Positions 21,629 through 31,154 of a stretch of DNA of 55,369 bases are shown one piece after another. Where the stretch lies: the NCBI GenBank assembly GCA_964511945.1, contig CAZEHO010000018.1:1-55369 (forward strand), read 5' to 3'. The first letter of the stretch is position 1; every line of letters begins with the position of its first letter. Source of the DNA: CAZEHO01 sp964511945. GTDB taxonomy: Bacteria; Actinomycetota; Acidimicrobiia; Spongiisociales; UBA11373. The notes under the pieces were generated by a model. That model was given only the letters and a program-made list of their open reading frames with translations. It had not been told where the DNA came from and did not search any database. The position numbers and the translations under genes are program-made.

Positions 21629-24250
21629 GTGAGAGATCTCCCCACCGGTGTCGTCACCTTTCTCTTCACGGACATCGAAGGTTCGACGCGTCTGTTGATG
21701 CAGCTCGGTGAGCAGTACGGGAGAGCCCTGGAGGTGCACCACGAGGTGATCCGGTCCGCCCTGAGGGATCATGACGGCATCGAATTCGGGACCGCCGGTG
21801 ATGCGGTGTTCGCCGCATTCATTTCCCCTGAGGATGGCGTGGCCGCCGCCGTCACCGCTCAGAAGGCCCTGGCGGGTACGGACTGGCCCGGAGGCGGTGC
21901 GGTCAGGGTCCGCATGGGCCTGCACACCGGAGAGGCAGAGTTGGGTCCCACGGGATACACCGGGATCACCCTCCACGAGACCGCTCGGATCGCCGACGCG
22001 GGCCACGGGGGCCAGATAGTGGTTTCCGAAGCAGTGGCCGGGAAGGTTCATCAGCTGCTGGATTCGGAGGTCGAGCTGACCGAACTCGGCCGGTACTGGC
22101 TCAAGGATCTGACAGAACGCCAGCGGCTCTGGCAGGTCGAGGCACCCAGTCTCCCGGTGGTGTTCCCTCCCATCAGAGCCGTCGATGTGCGGCCCAATAA
22201 CCTGCCCGGGGACGTCAGCGAGTTCATCGGTCGCGAAGCCGAGATGGCGGCGCTGCGGGAACTTGCGATCGAGCAGCGCCTGGTGACGGTCGTTGGCCCG
22301 GGTGGAACCGGTAAGACCCGGCTGGCGCTTCATGTCGCCAGATCACTCCTGGGCCCGTTCGAGGACGGCGTGTTCTTCGTGCCGCTCGAAGGGTTGGAGG
22401 ACCCCGAAACAGTGGCCCCTGCTGTGGCGTCGGCAATCGGGATCTCCGACACGGCTGGCGGTGATTCGCGCGATGCGCTGACTCAGCATCTCCAGGATCG
22501 CAAGATGCTGCTCCTGCTGGACAACTTCGAACACATCCTGGACGGCGCCGATGTGGTCGGAGGCCTTCTCTCGGAAACGACCGGGGTGCATGTCATCGCA
22601 ACCAGCCGGTCTCTGTTGCGGCTTCGTGGTGAATCGGTTCTTGATCTTCCGCCGATGGCCGGCCCGCCATTGGATGCTGTGCCCGACCTCTCAGACCTCA
22701 GGATGTATGACTCGGTGAGGCTGCTCGTGCAACGCAGCAGGGCAGTGGGTGGACGGTTGACCGTCGATGCTGAAAACGCAGAGCCGATCACCAGGATCGT
22801 CCAGCGGCTTGACGGTCTCCCTTTGGCACTCGAGCTCGCTGCGGCCCGGTCTAGGGACTTCACCCCGCAGGAGCTGGCGGATCGCCTCGAACTCGACTTC
22901 GAACCGATCGCGGAGGCGCTGGTGGATCTGCCGCCACGACAGCGGACCGTTTCGGCCATGGTCCGATGGAGCTATGACCTGCTGCCCCCCGACGAGCAGG
23001 CTGCCTTTCGCCAACTCGCCGTCTTTGCCGGTTCATTCGACATCGAGGCGGCCGATGCCGTGCTGGTGGGGGAGATCAGCACCAGGGACACCGTCAGTCG
23101 CCTGCTGGACAGGAGCCTGCTCGCGATTCGCCCTGTGGTCGGCCAGGAGCGTTTCGCGATGCTGCAGACGATCCGGGAGTTCGCCCGATCGTGCCGCCCT
23201 GTTTCCGAGGCCGAGGAGGCGGCCGCCGATCGTCACGCCGCTCACTTCGTAGAGGTCGGATTGGTGGCCGAGCCGGAGCTGGATGGCGTGGCTCAGAATC
23301 TGTGGATCGAACGCCTCGGGCACGACCGCGACAACTTCCGCGCCGCGCTCCGGCACACCAGTACCGGTGGAGCCCCCGACGTCGGAGCCCGCCTTGCAGC
23401 TGCGATCTGGCGGTACTGGCAGGCTTCCGGGCTGCTGGTGGAGGGAATGAACTGGCTGAATGAATTGCTGCAGCTGGACGGCATCGCTCCCGAGACCCGG
23501 CCGAAGGCTCTGGAGGCGCTGGCCGGGCTTGCCTATTGGCGAGCCGATTTCGCCGAAGCGCTGCGCCGCTACCGCGCCGCGTTGGAACTGCGGAGAGACC
23601 TGGGGGACCTCTCCGGGCAGGCGGAGACGCTGTATGGAATGAGCCTGACGGCGGCGCTGACCGGCGAGCTCGATCTGGCAGCCTCGCTATCGGACGAGGG
23701 AAAGACGATCGCTCTGGACCTGGAGGACCGGGCTCAGTACGGACGCGTCCTCATGGCCGAAGCGACGGTGTTCTGGCTGCGTGGCGATTTGAAGTCGGCG
23801 CGGCGCGTCTGGGAGGAATCGCTCGATATCTCGCTGGAGCAGGGCAACACGGCGCTCGCGGCATCGCAGATGGTCGGCCTCTCCGCTCTGATCTTCCAGG
23901 ACGGTGACGTGGATGCCGCTCTCCGTCAGGCCGGGGAAGCGCTCAGCGCCGCGACCGATGCCGGGAATGCTCACATCCAGGTATTCGCGCTCGATGCCAT
24001 CGCCAGCTATGCGGTTGGGTCATCGCCGACCGACGCAGTGAGGATGGCCGCAGTTGCGGACACGGCCCGCCGGGTCCACGGCGGCGGTTGGACCGTCGAG
24101 TCGGTCGGTATCACCCCGGCGCGACAGGCTGCGGTCGGGTCGTTGACCGAATCGGAGATCGATGCCGCATGGTCCGAGGGGACGTCCATTGAACTCGACG
24201 ACGCGGTGGCCGCGGGGATGCGGTTCGTCGCGGAGTCGGTCGGCGACTGA
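21629..24250 (+). CDS. Cyclase-domain / NB-ARC ATPase / TPR signalling protein
   Basis: An 873-residue regulator. Residues 1-175 are a class III cyclase domain: FLFTDIEGSTRL and GTAGDAVFAAF supply both metal Asp residues. The usual substrate-specifying Lys position is Gly (EFGTAGD) and the usual Asn of the NxxAR motif is His (LHETARI), so cyclase activity is doubtful. Residues about 195-480 are an AAA/NB-ARC-type ATPase with Walker A GPGGTGKTRLALH (about 222) and Walker B MLLLLDNFEHIL. The rest is helical TPR-like repeats. No DNA-binding domain follows. GTG start. Likely a ligand- or partner-sensing STAND switch; output unknown. Confidence 0.82.
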   Translation: MRDLPTGVVTFLFTDIEGSTRLLMQLGEQYGRALEVHHEVIRSALRDHDGIEFGTAGDAVFAAFISPEDGVAAAVTAQKALAGTDWPGGGAVRVRMGLHTGEAELGPTGYTGITLHETARIADAGHGGQIVVSEAVAGKVHQLLDSEVELTELGRYWLKDLTERQRLWQVEAPSLPVVFPPIRAVDVRPNNLPGDVSEFIGREAEMAALRELAIEQRLVTVVGPGGTGKTRLALHVARSLLGPFEDGVFFVPLEGLEDPETVAPAVASAIGISDTAGGDSRDALTQHLQDRKMLLLLDNFEHILDGADVVGGLLSETTGVHVIATSRSLLRLRGESVLDLPPMAGPPLDAVPDLSDLRMYDSVRLLVQRSRAVGGRLTVDAENAEPITRIVQRLDGLPLALELAAARSRDFTPQELADRLELDFEPIAEALVDLPPRQRTVSAMVRWSYDLLPPDEQAAFRQLAVFAGSFDIEAADAVLVGEISTRDTVSRLLDRSLLAIRPVVGQERFAMLQTIREFARSCRPVSEAEEAAADRHAAHFVEVGLVAEPELDGVAQNLWIERLGHDRDNFRAALRHTSTGGAPDVGARLAAAIWRYWQASGLLVEGMNWLNELLQLDGIAPETRPKALEALAGLAYWRADFAEALRRYRAALELRRDLGDLSGQAETLYGMSLTAALTGELDLAASLSDEGKTIALDLEDRAQYGRVLMAEATVFWLRGDLKSARRVWEESLDISLEQGNTALAASQMVGLSALIFQDGDVDAALRQAGEALSAATDAGNAHIQVFALDAIASYAVGSSPTDAVRMAAVADTARRVHGGGWTVESVGITPARQAAVGSLTESEIDAAWSEGTSIELDDAVAAGMRFVAESVGD

Positions 24251-24315
24251 CAAACGGCTCGCCACCCGCAATCTGTCCCGCGTTGATAAGGTCGGGGAGG
24301 TTCAGGGAGGGACGA

Positions 24316-25137
24316 TTGCAGTTCTGTATCGATGTCCCGAACTTCGGTCGATGGGCCAACGCCCGCGAGTTTGGAGAGTTCGCCCGGGGGGTGGAAGCGG
24401 CCGGGTGGGATGGGATCGCCGTGTGGGACCACATCCTCCCCGAGGACGGCCTGGAAACCGCGGATCCGTGGGTATTGCTGGCCGCTGCGGCGATGGTGAC
24501 GGACCGCATCAAACTGATGTCGCTGGTTACCCCGATTCCGCGGCGACACCCGTGGAAGCTGTCACGGGAGTGTGTCAGCGTCGATCTCCTGAGTGAGGGC
24601 CGCCTCATCCTGGGAGTCGGAAGTGGCGCGCTCGGCCCCGAGGTCACTCGCTTCCACGGCGAGGAGGATCTGCGGATCAGGGGAGAAATGCTCGACGAGG
24701 GCCTCGAGATCCTGGCCGGGTTGTGGACGGGACAGCCGTACGAGTTCCACGGAAAGCACTACGAGCTCGAATCGGTCACCTTCACTCCCACCCCGGTTCA
24801 GCAGCCGAGGATTCCCGTCTGGGTTGCGGCGATGTGGCCCAGCAAACCTCCGGTCCGCCGAGCGGCGCGCTGGGATGGGGTGGTGCCGCTCTTCTACTCG
24901 ATCACGGACAATGAGTACTCGGAGCCGACTCCTGAGTTGGTCCGGGAAGTGGTCGAGTACGCCGCCCGATATCGGGAGTCGGACTCCCCACTCGATTGTG
25001 CACTCGGGATCGACCTCGCGCGGGCTGATGAGTTCGCTGAAGCCGGAGTCACCTGGGCCCGGCATGGGTGGTGGCCGGACATGGGGATCGAGGAGGACGA
25101 GTGGGTCGTGAAGGTGCTCGACGGGTCTCCAAGATGA
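24316..25137 (+). CDS. LLM-class flavin-dependent oxidoreductase
   Basis: A 273-residue luciferase-like (F420 or FMN) monooxygenase. I chose TTG 24316 because GGGAGG lies just upstream and MQFCIDVPNFGRWANAREFG is the natural start of the barrel. Family features: GVEAAGWDGIAVWDHI, a central RHPWKLSRECVSVDLLSEGR and LILGVGSGALGPE, and the typical PQQPRIPVWVAAM-like strand (here PVQQPRIPVWVAAMWP). It is shorter than the 300-350 residues common for the class. Partner reductase and substrate are not evident. It ends next to a degenerate recombinase region. Confidence 0.85.
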   Translation: MQFCIDVPNFGRWANAREFGEFARGVEAAGWDGIAVWDHILPEDGLETADPWVLLAAAAMVTDRIKLMSLVTPIPRRHPWKLSRECVSVDLLSEGRLILGVGSGALGPEVTRFHGEEDLRIRGEMLDEGLEILAGLWTGQPYEFHGKHYELESVTFTPTPVQQPRIPVWVAAMWPSKPPVRRAARWDGVVPLFYSITDNEYSEPTPELVREVVEYAARYRESDSPLDCALGIDLARADEFAEAGVTWARHGWWPDMGIEEDEWVVKVLDGSPR

Positions 25138-25273
25138 CGACGTCCGAAACCCGACCGCGGGCCGCCTGCAACCGTTGGAGCAGCGCTGACTGGTAGTGCC
25201 AGTCCGAGCCGGCCTTCGGGCTGAAGGTCTCGAACTCCAGGATCGTGAAATGCGGCTCGTACATGGCTCGCAT
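25049..25273 (-). other. Orphan minus-strand ORF downstream of the recombinase remnant
   Basis: ATG 25273 opens MRAMYEPHFTILEFETFSPK and continues protein-like for about 48 residues (ALLQRLQAARGRVSDVVILE) before running antisense into the 3' end of the LLM gene, where composition turns Pro/Arg-rich. It starts 21 bases after the recombinase stop codon. It may be a truncated gene carried with the recombinase. No family recognised. Confidence 0.3.
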
Positions 25274-25294
25274 CAGATCGTCGTCGCGAATCGC

Positions 25295-26354
25295 TTAGAA
25301 CCGCTTTGGTTCGTACCAGTCCTCATCCCAGACACCCTCGGACGTCGAGCCGCCCCACGTGCCGGCCCAGAAGAGCCCGCCATCCTCGAGCACGCCGAGC
25401 CCAAATGAGGCGGCTGCGTTGTCCTCAAACACCGACGCCCTTCTGACATAACCACGTAGCACGACCAGCGACTTGTGGCCGGTCTGGTTCATGACGGCCC
25501 TTTCCGATGCCCCGTTGCGGATCGCGGTCGTGATGAATCCCGAGCGGAGTGAATGGCCCGCGAAGTCAGATGGGTCCTTCCTAGGACCTCGGCCATCCGT
25601 TTCACAACATTGGCGATCGATTGCCCCGACAAAGGCTTGTCGAGCACCCGGCCCTGGTTTGTGATGGGTCGGAAGATCGCGCCACTGTTGATACCGGCGC
25701 CGTGCAACCAGTTCCGCAGCAGGATCACCGGGCAGGTTTCAGGCGCTTGGCCATAGAAGAGTGCCCTGACGTGCCCTTGCCCGGTCTGGTCAGTCTTGCT
25801 GCGTCGGATGGCGACGGTCGCACCCTCCGGCCGATCCTCGATGTCTTCGACATTGAGCGCCGTCAGTTCTGAGCGCCGAGCGCAAATCCCACCGATAGGA
25901 GCGCCTTGTCTCGGGCGCCTCGCAGGGTTCCGTTGAGGTTGGCGAAGTATGCGCGTAGGTCATCGGGGCTGACGTCGACCCTCTTGGTGGTTGCCGTCCC
26001 CAACTCGTTGTTGATCCCCTGCATGACGCGCCGCACATCATCAGTGCGGGTGGGGGAGTCGAATCCGGCAGCACGGTGCCAGGTTGAGATTGAGGATCGG
26101 CGTCGGCCGATGGTGGAAGCCTTGAACCCCTCATCGGCCATTGCAGATAGGTACATCGCAACGACCGCCGGTGGGACCGGCATGATGGCCCCTGCAGTGG
26201 GGTCTACGGGGTGGGCTTTGGTGGACGCGCACCATCGGGCGAACATGCGCCAGTCGTTGTCGAGTGCCAGGCGGGTATTGGCCGACAGAGAGGCTGCGGC
26301 GTAGCGGCGCGCCGACTCGTTGACGGTGGTCAGTGGGACTGGAAGGGTGGTCAC
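25295..26354 (-). pseudogene. Tyrosine recombinase (phage-type integrase), two frameshifts
   Basis: Starting at GTG 26354 with a strong GGAGGTGA ribosome site, the N-terminal SAM-like core-binding domain is intact (LSANTRLALDNDWRMFARWC). The first break, near 25863, falls at the motif around the first catalytic Arg: LLSVGFALGA jumps frame to SELTALNVEDIED. The middle segment (AIRRSKTDQTGQGHVRALFY) is in a second frame. The next break, near 25577, leads to GHSLRSGFITTAIRNGAS (His-x2-Arg), TGHKSL and the Tyr segment VLRGYVRRASVFEDN in a third frame. All catalytic blocks are recognisable, so the inactivation is recent, or base-calls are wrong twice. Confidence 0.85.
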
Positions 26355-26592
26355 GGGTCACCTCCGAATAACGCTTCAGTCATCGGGACCCGCGTGGCGG
26401 TCGTCCTCCTCCTGCACGGGCGCTCGACACTCTCGCAATAAGTGCGACTATTCAGTTCCTAGGTTGCCGAGAGAGGTCGGACCTCCGGAAGACCGCGTGG
26501 TGTTGGCGCGCTCCAGGAGGGTTATCGCTTCGGTGAGTACCCCACGCTCGATTCATCGATGATGCCACCCCGGGTACGACAGATCCGGTGCC

Positions 26593-27102
26593 TCAGGCGC
26601 TCTCGAGTGAGGAGCAGGAGAGATCGATTTCGAAGGCGCGATCGTCGGCCAGCGTCTGGAGCTCATGGCACGCAGCTGTGGCGACATCACGATGCGTTCG
26701 GAAGTTGGCGACGCCGACGACCGGGTCGTTCGCCAGCCGCAGCAGATCCTGCGGTTCCTGCATCCGGCGACCCTGCAGGACGACCTTCCCGGCAAGATCC
26801 GAGAACTCGGTCATGCTGTCGACGAAACCGGTGTGTGCCCCGGTGAGCTGCTCCGGTGGCGTGAGCTCTGCGAGCTGAGTGGTCATGTCGCGCAGCGCAC
26901 GATTGACCCCTTCGAAGAACCGCATGGCATCGCCGAGGCTGCCCTGCGTTGAAGCTGCGGGGAGCGCTGCCACAGTCGTGCCGTAGCCGGTCGTCAGTGT
27001 CTGCAGCTCCTCAAAATAGGCGCGGCCTTCAGCGGCGTCGTCGCTGCAGGCCGCGGCGACCAGCGCGAGCGCAGTGATAAGCAGAGCGAAGCGGCGACCC
27101 AT
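26593..27102 (-). CDS. Small lipoprotein
   Basis: A 169-residue protein starting MGRRFALLITALALVAAACS, with lipobox VAAAC for lipid attachment at Cys19. The mature part is helical with no recognised domain (FEELQTLTTGYGTTVAALPA, FEGVNRALRDMTTQLAELTP), consistent with a periplasmic-side binding or scaffolding helix bundle. Two further Cys (TAACHEL, LSCSSLE) could form a disulfide. ATG chosen at 27102 because the signal peptide begins there; the longer ORF is shadow. No near neighbour suggests a function. Confidence 0.7.
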   Translation of the reverse strand: MGRRFALLITALALVAAACSDDAAEGRAYFEELQTLTTGYGTTVAALPAASTQGSLGDAMRFFEGVNRALRDMTTQLAELTPPEQLTGAHTGFVDSMTEFSDLAGKVVLQGRRMQEPQDLLRLANDPVVGVANFRTHRDVATAACHELQTLADDRAFEIDLSCSSLESA

Positions 27103-27187
27103 GGACCCTCTCTCGGCAACCGAACGGCCGCCGGAGGGTACCCGGCCCCAGGCTTTCGGGGGTGACGAACTGACGGGCTCCCGACAA

Positions 27188-28444
27188 TCAGCTCCGGCAC
27201 TGCGTGGCGATCTCGATGATCGGATCGAAGTCGTCCGGTGCAGCCGCCCCGAAGTAGAAGCAGAGGACGCCACCACCATCGCTGTACCGGTAGTAGTGCT
27301 CATTCGCATTGCTCCCGGCGCTCACCCCACCGCCGTAGGCGGCCTTGAGATCGGCCAGGGTGTCACCCACGGTGATGCCTTCGGCTGTCGTGACGTAGTC
27401 ATCGGGGCGGGGTTCGCCGGCAGCATCGAGGGTCGGCCCTACAAAGCGCACCCGCGCCAGGGTCTCCGGCGTATCGGTGTTGACCGGATCCGGCCCGTAG
27501 AAGAGGAATGCCAACCCTTCGATGAGAATGCCGCGAAGGCCGAGGTCCTGCGGGTCCGTGATGGCATACCAACCAGTGTCGAACTCGTCGTAGACCCCGC
27601 GGACTCCATGGCCCAGGAAATCGAAAATCCGGTTGATCACCGTGTCGGCGTCATCGCCGAGGGCGAGCTTGGTGCCCCGGTAGTTGATCCCGTTTGTCTC
27701 GAGGATCCAGTCACCGGTCGTCTGGGCGGCGGCGGCGATCGTGAGGGTGAGGGTGAATGTGACCGCGTCTTGCGGGGTGATGACCTCGATCGTGTAGTCC
27801 TGGGTGGTATCGATGGTCCACCTCTGCCCGTCGGACGGCATTTCCGCTCCATCGGGGTCCTTCACCGCGACGTCGGCCTCTGCGGCGGGTGTCACGACAA
27901 TGTCGAGGGTGCTGCCGGCGAGCAGTGCGATCGAGAACTGTTCCGGGTCCTCGGGTGAGGTGTTGCCGACAACGATGACCTCGCCGTCACCGTCGATCCG
28001 CCGTTTCTGAGCACACCCCCGGGACAACTCGGCGAGCAACTGCTCTCCGGCGACACCGGTAGCCGGCCGGCCGAGGTTGACCTGCGAAGCATCGATCGCG
28101 CCCTGGGTTGCCGGACCATAAGCGCCGTCCACCTCGAGATCGCCGAACCCGTTGCAGTTGATCAGGAACTGGAATGCCTCCACGGTCTCGTTGCGATCGC
28201 CTTGAACCACCAGCGGCGGATCCGCCGGCTGGGTGGTCGAGGTGGTGGTGCTGGACGTACTCGAATCGACCGGGGCTTCGGTGGTCGAGGTCGCCACCGG
28301 AGGAACGGTGGTGGAGGTAGTGGACGAGGAGTCGCCGGGGACACTCGTTGTCGAGGAGTCGGCGGTGGAGTCGCCCCCGCAGGCCGCGGCGAGCAGTGCG
28401 AGCGCGGCGACCAGGAGTGCCGGCCTGGTGAAGAATCGTCGCAT
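27188..28444 (-). CDS. Lipoprotein with Thr-rich linker and peptidoglycan-binding-like domain
   Basis: A 418-residue lipoprotein with signal MRRFFTRPALLVAALALLAA and lipobox AAACGGD. A Ser/Thr-rich spacer (about 25-75) is followed by VVQGDRNETVEAFQFLINCN and LEVDGAYGPATQGAIDASQV, a helical repeat of the peptidoglycan-binding domain 1 type. The central region (about 170-255) is beta-rich, and the C-terminal part (TVGDTLADLKAAYGG, GGGVLCFYFG) resembles a substrate-recognition domain I cannot name. Likely bound to the outer face of the membrane and touching the cell wall. The start at 28444 is set by the signal peptide. Confidence 0.75.
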   Translation of the reverse strand: MRRFFTRPALLVAALALLAAACGGDSTADSSTTSVPGDSSSTTSTTVPPVATSTTEAPVDSSTSSTTTSTTQPADPPLVVQGDRNETVEAFQFLINCNGFGDLEVDGAYGPATQGAIDASQVNLGRPATGVAGEQLLAELSRGCAQKRRIDGDGEVIVVGNTSPEDPEQFSIALLAGSTLDIVVTPAAEADVAVKDPDGAEMPSDGQRWTIDTTQDYTIEVITPQDAVTFTLTLTIAAAAQTTGDWILETNGINYRGTKLALGDDADTVINRIFDFLGHGVRGVYDEFDTGWYAITDPQDLGLRGILIEGLAFLFYGPDPVNTDTPETLARVRFVGPTLDAAGEPRPDDYVTTAEGITVGDTLADLKAAYGGGVSAGSNANEHYYRYSDGGGVLCFYFGAAAPDDFDPIIEIATQCRS

Positions 28445-28551
28445 GGTCCACCTGCCTCCGATACGGGCTCCCGTTGTGCAGACGCTACTCATCCTCCGAA
28501 CATCCGGGGCGTCTTCGGTAACGTGCAGGGCCCATTCACCTGCAAGGCACC

Positions 28552-29070
28552 ATGTCCAGCATTGAGATCCGTCGTGAAGAGCCCGGCGACTTCGCAGCGA
28601 TTCGGGAGGTCATTGCGGCCGCGTTCGAGTCGGAGGACGAGGCCGATCTGGTCGAGGCGATCAGGGCCTCCGAGCATTACTTGCCGGCGCTGAGCTTCGT
28701 CGCCGTCGTGGACGGGGAGATCGCCGCCCACACGATGATCTCGTACGGCGACCTGCACGACGGATCGCGAACGCGCCGGATTGCGGTCATGGCTCCGGTC
28801 GCGGTGGCTCCGGCCCATCAGCGGCGCGGGGTCGGCAGCACCCTCATTCGGGAAGCGCTGCGGCGAGCTGAAGCTGCCGGCGAGCCCATGGTGACGGTTG
28901 AAGGCGACCCCGCCTATTACGGACGCCTCGGCTTCGTGCACTCGGTCCCGCTCGGCATCACCTTCGATCTCCCGGATTGGGCACCGGCCGAAGCAGCGCA
29001 GGTCTTTCCGCTTCGCGACTATGACCCGGCAATCCGTGGACATCTGGTCTACCCGGAGGCATTCGCGTAG
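28552..29070 (+). CDS. GNAT-family N-acetyltransferase
   Basis: A 172-residue acetyltransferase. It begins IEIRREEPGDFAAIREVIAA, has the acetyl-CoA pyrophosphate loop VAVAPAHQRRGVGSTLIREA (motif A, Q-x2-G-x-G), and the C-terminal GDPAYYGRLGF signature that marks the YhbS-like subgroup. It transfers acetyl from acetyl-CoA to an unknown amine. Single gene between oppositely and similarly oriented lipoproteins; no operon partner. Confidence 0.88.
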   Translation: MSSIEIRREEPGDFAAIREVIAAAFESEDEADLVEAIRASEHYLPALSFVAVVDGEIAAHTMISYGDLHDGSRTRRIAVMAPVAVAPAHQRRGVGSTLIREALRRAEAAGEPMVTVEGDPAYYGRLGFVHSVPLGITFDLPDWAPAEAAQVFPLRDYDPAIRGHLVYPEAFA

Positions 29071-29117
29071 TTCGAGTGGCCGAACGCGGGCTGGCGGAAG
29101 ACTGCGATACTTGAGCC

Positions 29118-29360
29118 ATGGCACGCCGCCCGGCGCTCAGCCTGATCGGGGCCCTGGCGCTGTGTGCGGTGCTCATTGCACCTCCGGTGCTCGCCGACGT
29201 CGAGGACCTCTCCTCCGACGACCTCTGTGATCTGCTGCCGCAGGATCGTGGTCTGGTGTTCACCGCTGCAGACCTTGCCACCGGCCCGAGCTGCCAGCGG
29301 AGTGAAGGGATCTGCTCTCCCGATGGTGTGAACGAACAGCCGCCGGCCTGGTCCCCGTAG
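29118..29360 (+). CDS. Small secreted protein
   Basis: An 80-residue protein with a classical signal peptide (LSLIGALALCAVLIAPPVLA) and a short mature part with three Cys (DDLCDLLP, PSCQRSEGICSP). The start codon is six bases after a GATACT -10-like element (29106-29111), so the mRNA may be leaderless. No homologous family recognised. Confidence 0.55.
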   Translation: MARRPALSLIGALALCAVLIAPPVLADVEDLSSDDLCDLLPQDRGLVFTAADLATGPSCQRSEGICSPDGVNEQPPAWSP

Positions 29361-29408
29361 CCGCCGGGGTGCGGGCAAACCGCTGCCGTTTGCAATACAG
29401 TCCCGGCC

Positions 29409-31130
29409 ATGACCGCCACATCAGCCGGCGCCGGCACTGCGGTGGCCCTCAACGGGGACATCGTCGGGTACAGCCGCCTTATCGCAGACGACCTGGAAGC
29501 CACCACCCTCCTGCTTGCGGAGTACCGACAAGTGATCGAGGCCGAACTCGGATCCCGGAGCGGGACCTTGGCCAACTTCGTCGGTGACAGCTTCATGGCT
29601 ATGTTCGATCGAGCGGAGGACGCTGTGGGTGCAGCCATCGCCGTCACGACCGAGCTGGAGCGGCGCAATGCGGATCTCCCCGCTCACCGGCGGGTCACAT
29701 TTCGCATGGGGGTCGATGAGGGTCCGGTGGGAGTGACCGACGGCGGGTATCACGGCGACGCGCTCAACATCGCGGCGCGGATCCAAGCGATTGCCCCGGA
29801 GGGTGGCCTCAGTATCTCGGGGCGGGTCTATCAGGCGCTGGACGAACCGGCGTTGCGGTTCCGGGCCACCGGGCGGCAGCGCTTGAAGAACATCCCGGAA
29901 GATGTCGAGGTCTACGAGTTTGCCGACCTCCCGACGGTTGGAGCAGTGAGGCGCGACACCTCGCTCTCGCTCGAGGCTCCCACCGTGGCAGTACTTCCGA
30001 TCCATACCGAAGGCGCCACCGAGGAAGCGGCCGCAGCAGCCGGCGTGATTCGCATGGAACTGCTCCACCGCCTCGCCCGAGTTCCGCAGCTCAAGGTGGT
30101 CGACACCGGATTGGAGCCCGCCACCGACCGGGTGCCGGCGAGTGCCCGATACATGCTCGAGACGGGGATCCACCAGGTCGGCGATCACGTGCGGGTGTAC
30201 GCGACCCTCTTCGATGTAGGGACGATGAACATTGTCGGCTCGCACAAGTGGCGGACGACCGTCGCCGGGATGCTGGATCTCGACGAGGAGGTTGCGGACG
30301 AGGTTGCCCGGGAGATGGAAGTCGATCTTATCGTGGGCGAACCGGCCGGGCTCTACGCCGATCTCGATGATCCGGCAGCCATCGAGCAGGTGTACATGGG
30401 CTGGTACCACCTCCGGACGGATACCAGGGAGGGCTGGGCGCGCGCTCTCGAACTCTTCGAAGGGGTTGCCCGGTCCCATCCAGAGCAGCCGTACGGCAGC
30501 GGTTTGATGGCGTTCGCGCTGTACATCGGCGCGGCCAACGGGTGGGCGGCAGACCAGCAGGCGATGCTGGAAGACGCCCGGAGCAGGGCTGCGGCTGCGG
30601 CCGCCCTCGGCGACCCGACGGGCATGGCTCAGGCGGTGGAGGCAGCCGTCCTGATGTCCTCCGGCGAGGTCGATCAGGCTCTGGAGACGCTCGAGAACCT
30701 GGAGATCATCCGCCCCACGTGTGACGTCACCTACGGCCTTGCCGGCAGTATTCGCCGATATCTCGGCGAGTGGGAGCGTGCGGTCGAATTGCTCGACACG
30801 GCAATGCGTCTCACCGGGATCAACAAGCCCTGGTATCCGACGGTGAAGGCCTGCTCGCTGTTCCTCGGGGGGCGCCTCGAGGACGCCGCTGCGCTGGCGG
30901 AGGGGGTACTCGAATACCAGCCGGAGAACCTCGAAGCGCTCCTGGTGCTTGCCGCGGCCCAATCCGAACTGGGCATGGAGCGGCGGGCCCGGGCCACGGT
31001 GGATCTAATCGCCCGCCGCTTCCCGGCGGTGGATGTCGAAGCATGGTTGGAAGCGAACCCGTACCAGCAGCGGGAGATCGTCGACCGGTGGCGGGACGAC
31101 CTCGAAAGTGCCGGACTGACCGCTGAGTAG
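29409..31130 (+). CDS. Cyclase-domain protein with TolB-like and TPR regions
   Basis: A 573-residue protein. Residues 1-180 form a class III cyclase domain with metal Asp residues in VALNGDIVGYSRL and NFVGDSFMAMF and the Asn-Arg pair in GDALNIAARIQA. The Lys normally specifying ATP is Asn here (LANFVGD), so nucleotide preference is unclear. Residues about 190-300 (VAVLPIHTEGATEEAAAAAG, MLETGIHQVGDHVRVYATLF) match the TolB-like region typical of cyclase-TPR proteins. The C-terminal 240 residues are TPR-like (QALETLENLEIIRPTCD). Soluble. Together with the CNMP-domain proteins in the window it may form cAMP or cGMP signalling. Confidence 0.82.
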   Translation: MTATSAGAGTAVALNGDIVGYSRLIADDLEATTLLLAEYRQVIEAELGSRSGTLANFVGDSFMAMFDRAEDAVGAAIAVTTELERRNADLPAHRRVTFRMGVDEGPVGVTDGGYHGDALNIAARIQAIAPEGGLSISGRVYQALDEPALRFRATGRQRLKNIPEDVEVYEFADLPTVGAVRRDTSLSLEAPTVAVLPIHTEGATEEAAAAAGVIRMELLHRLARVPQLKVVDTGLEPATDRVPASARYMLETGIHQVGDHVRVYATLFDVGTMNIVGSHKWRTTVAGMLDLDEEVADEVAREMEVDLIVGEPAGLYADLDDPAAIEQVYMGWYHLRTDTREGWARALELFEGVARSHPEQPYGSGLMAFALYIGAANGWAADQQAMLEDARSRAAAAAALGDPTGMAQAVEAAVLMSSGEVDQALETLENLEIIRPTCDVTYGLAGSIRRYLGEWERAVELLDTAMRLTGINKPWYPTVKACSLFLGGRLEDAAALAEGVLEYQPENLEALLVLAAAQSELGMERRARATVDLIARRFPAVDVEAWLEANPYQQREIVDRWRDDLESAGLTAE

Positions 31131-31154
31131 CCGGCGGCCTCCGGGCCAGGTGAG

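Noticed and set aside
29421..30962. 513-codon minus-strand ORF
   Set aside because: Antisense to the cyclase-TPR gene; composition is not protein-like and no motif is found.
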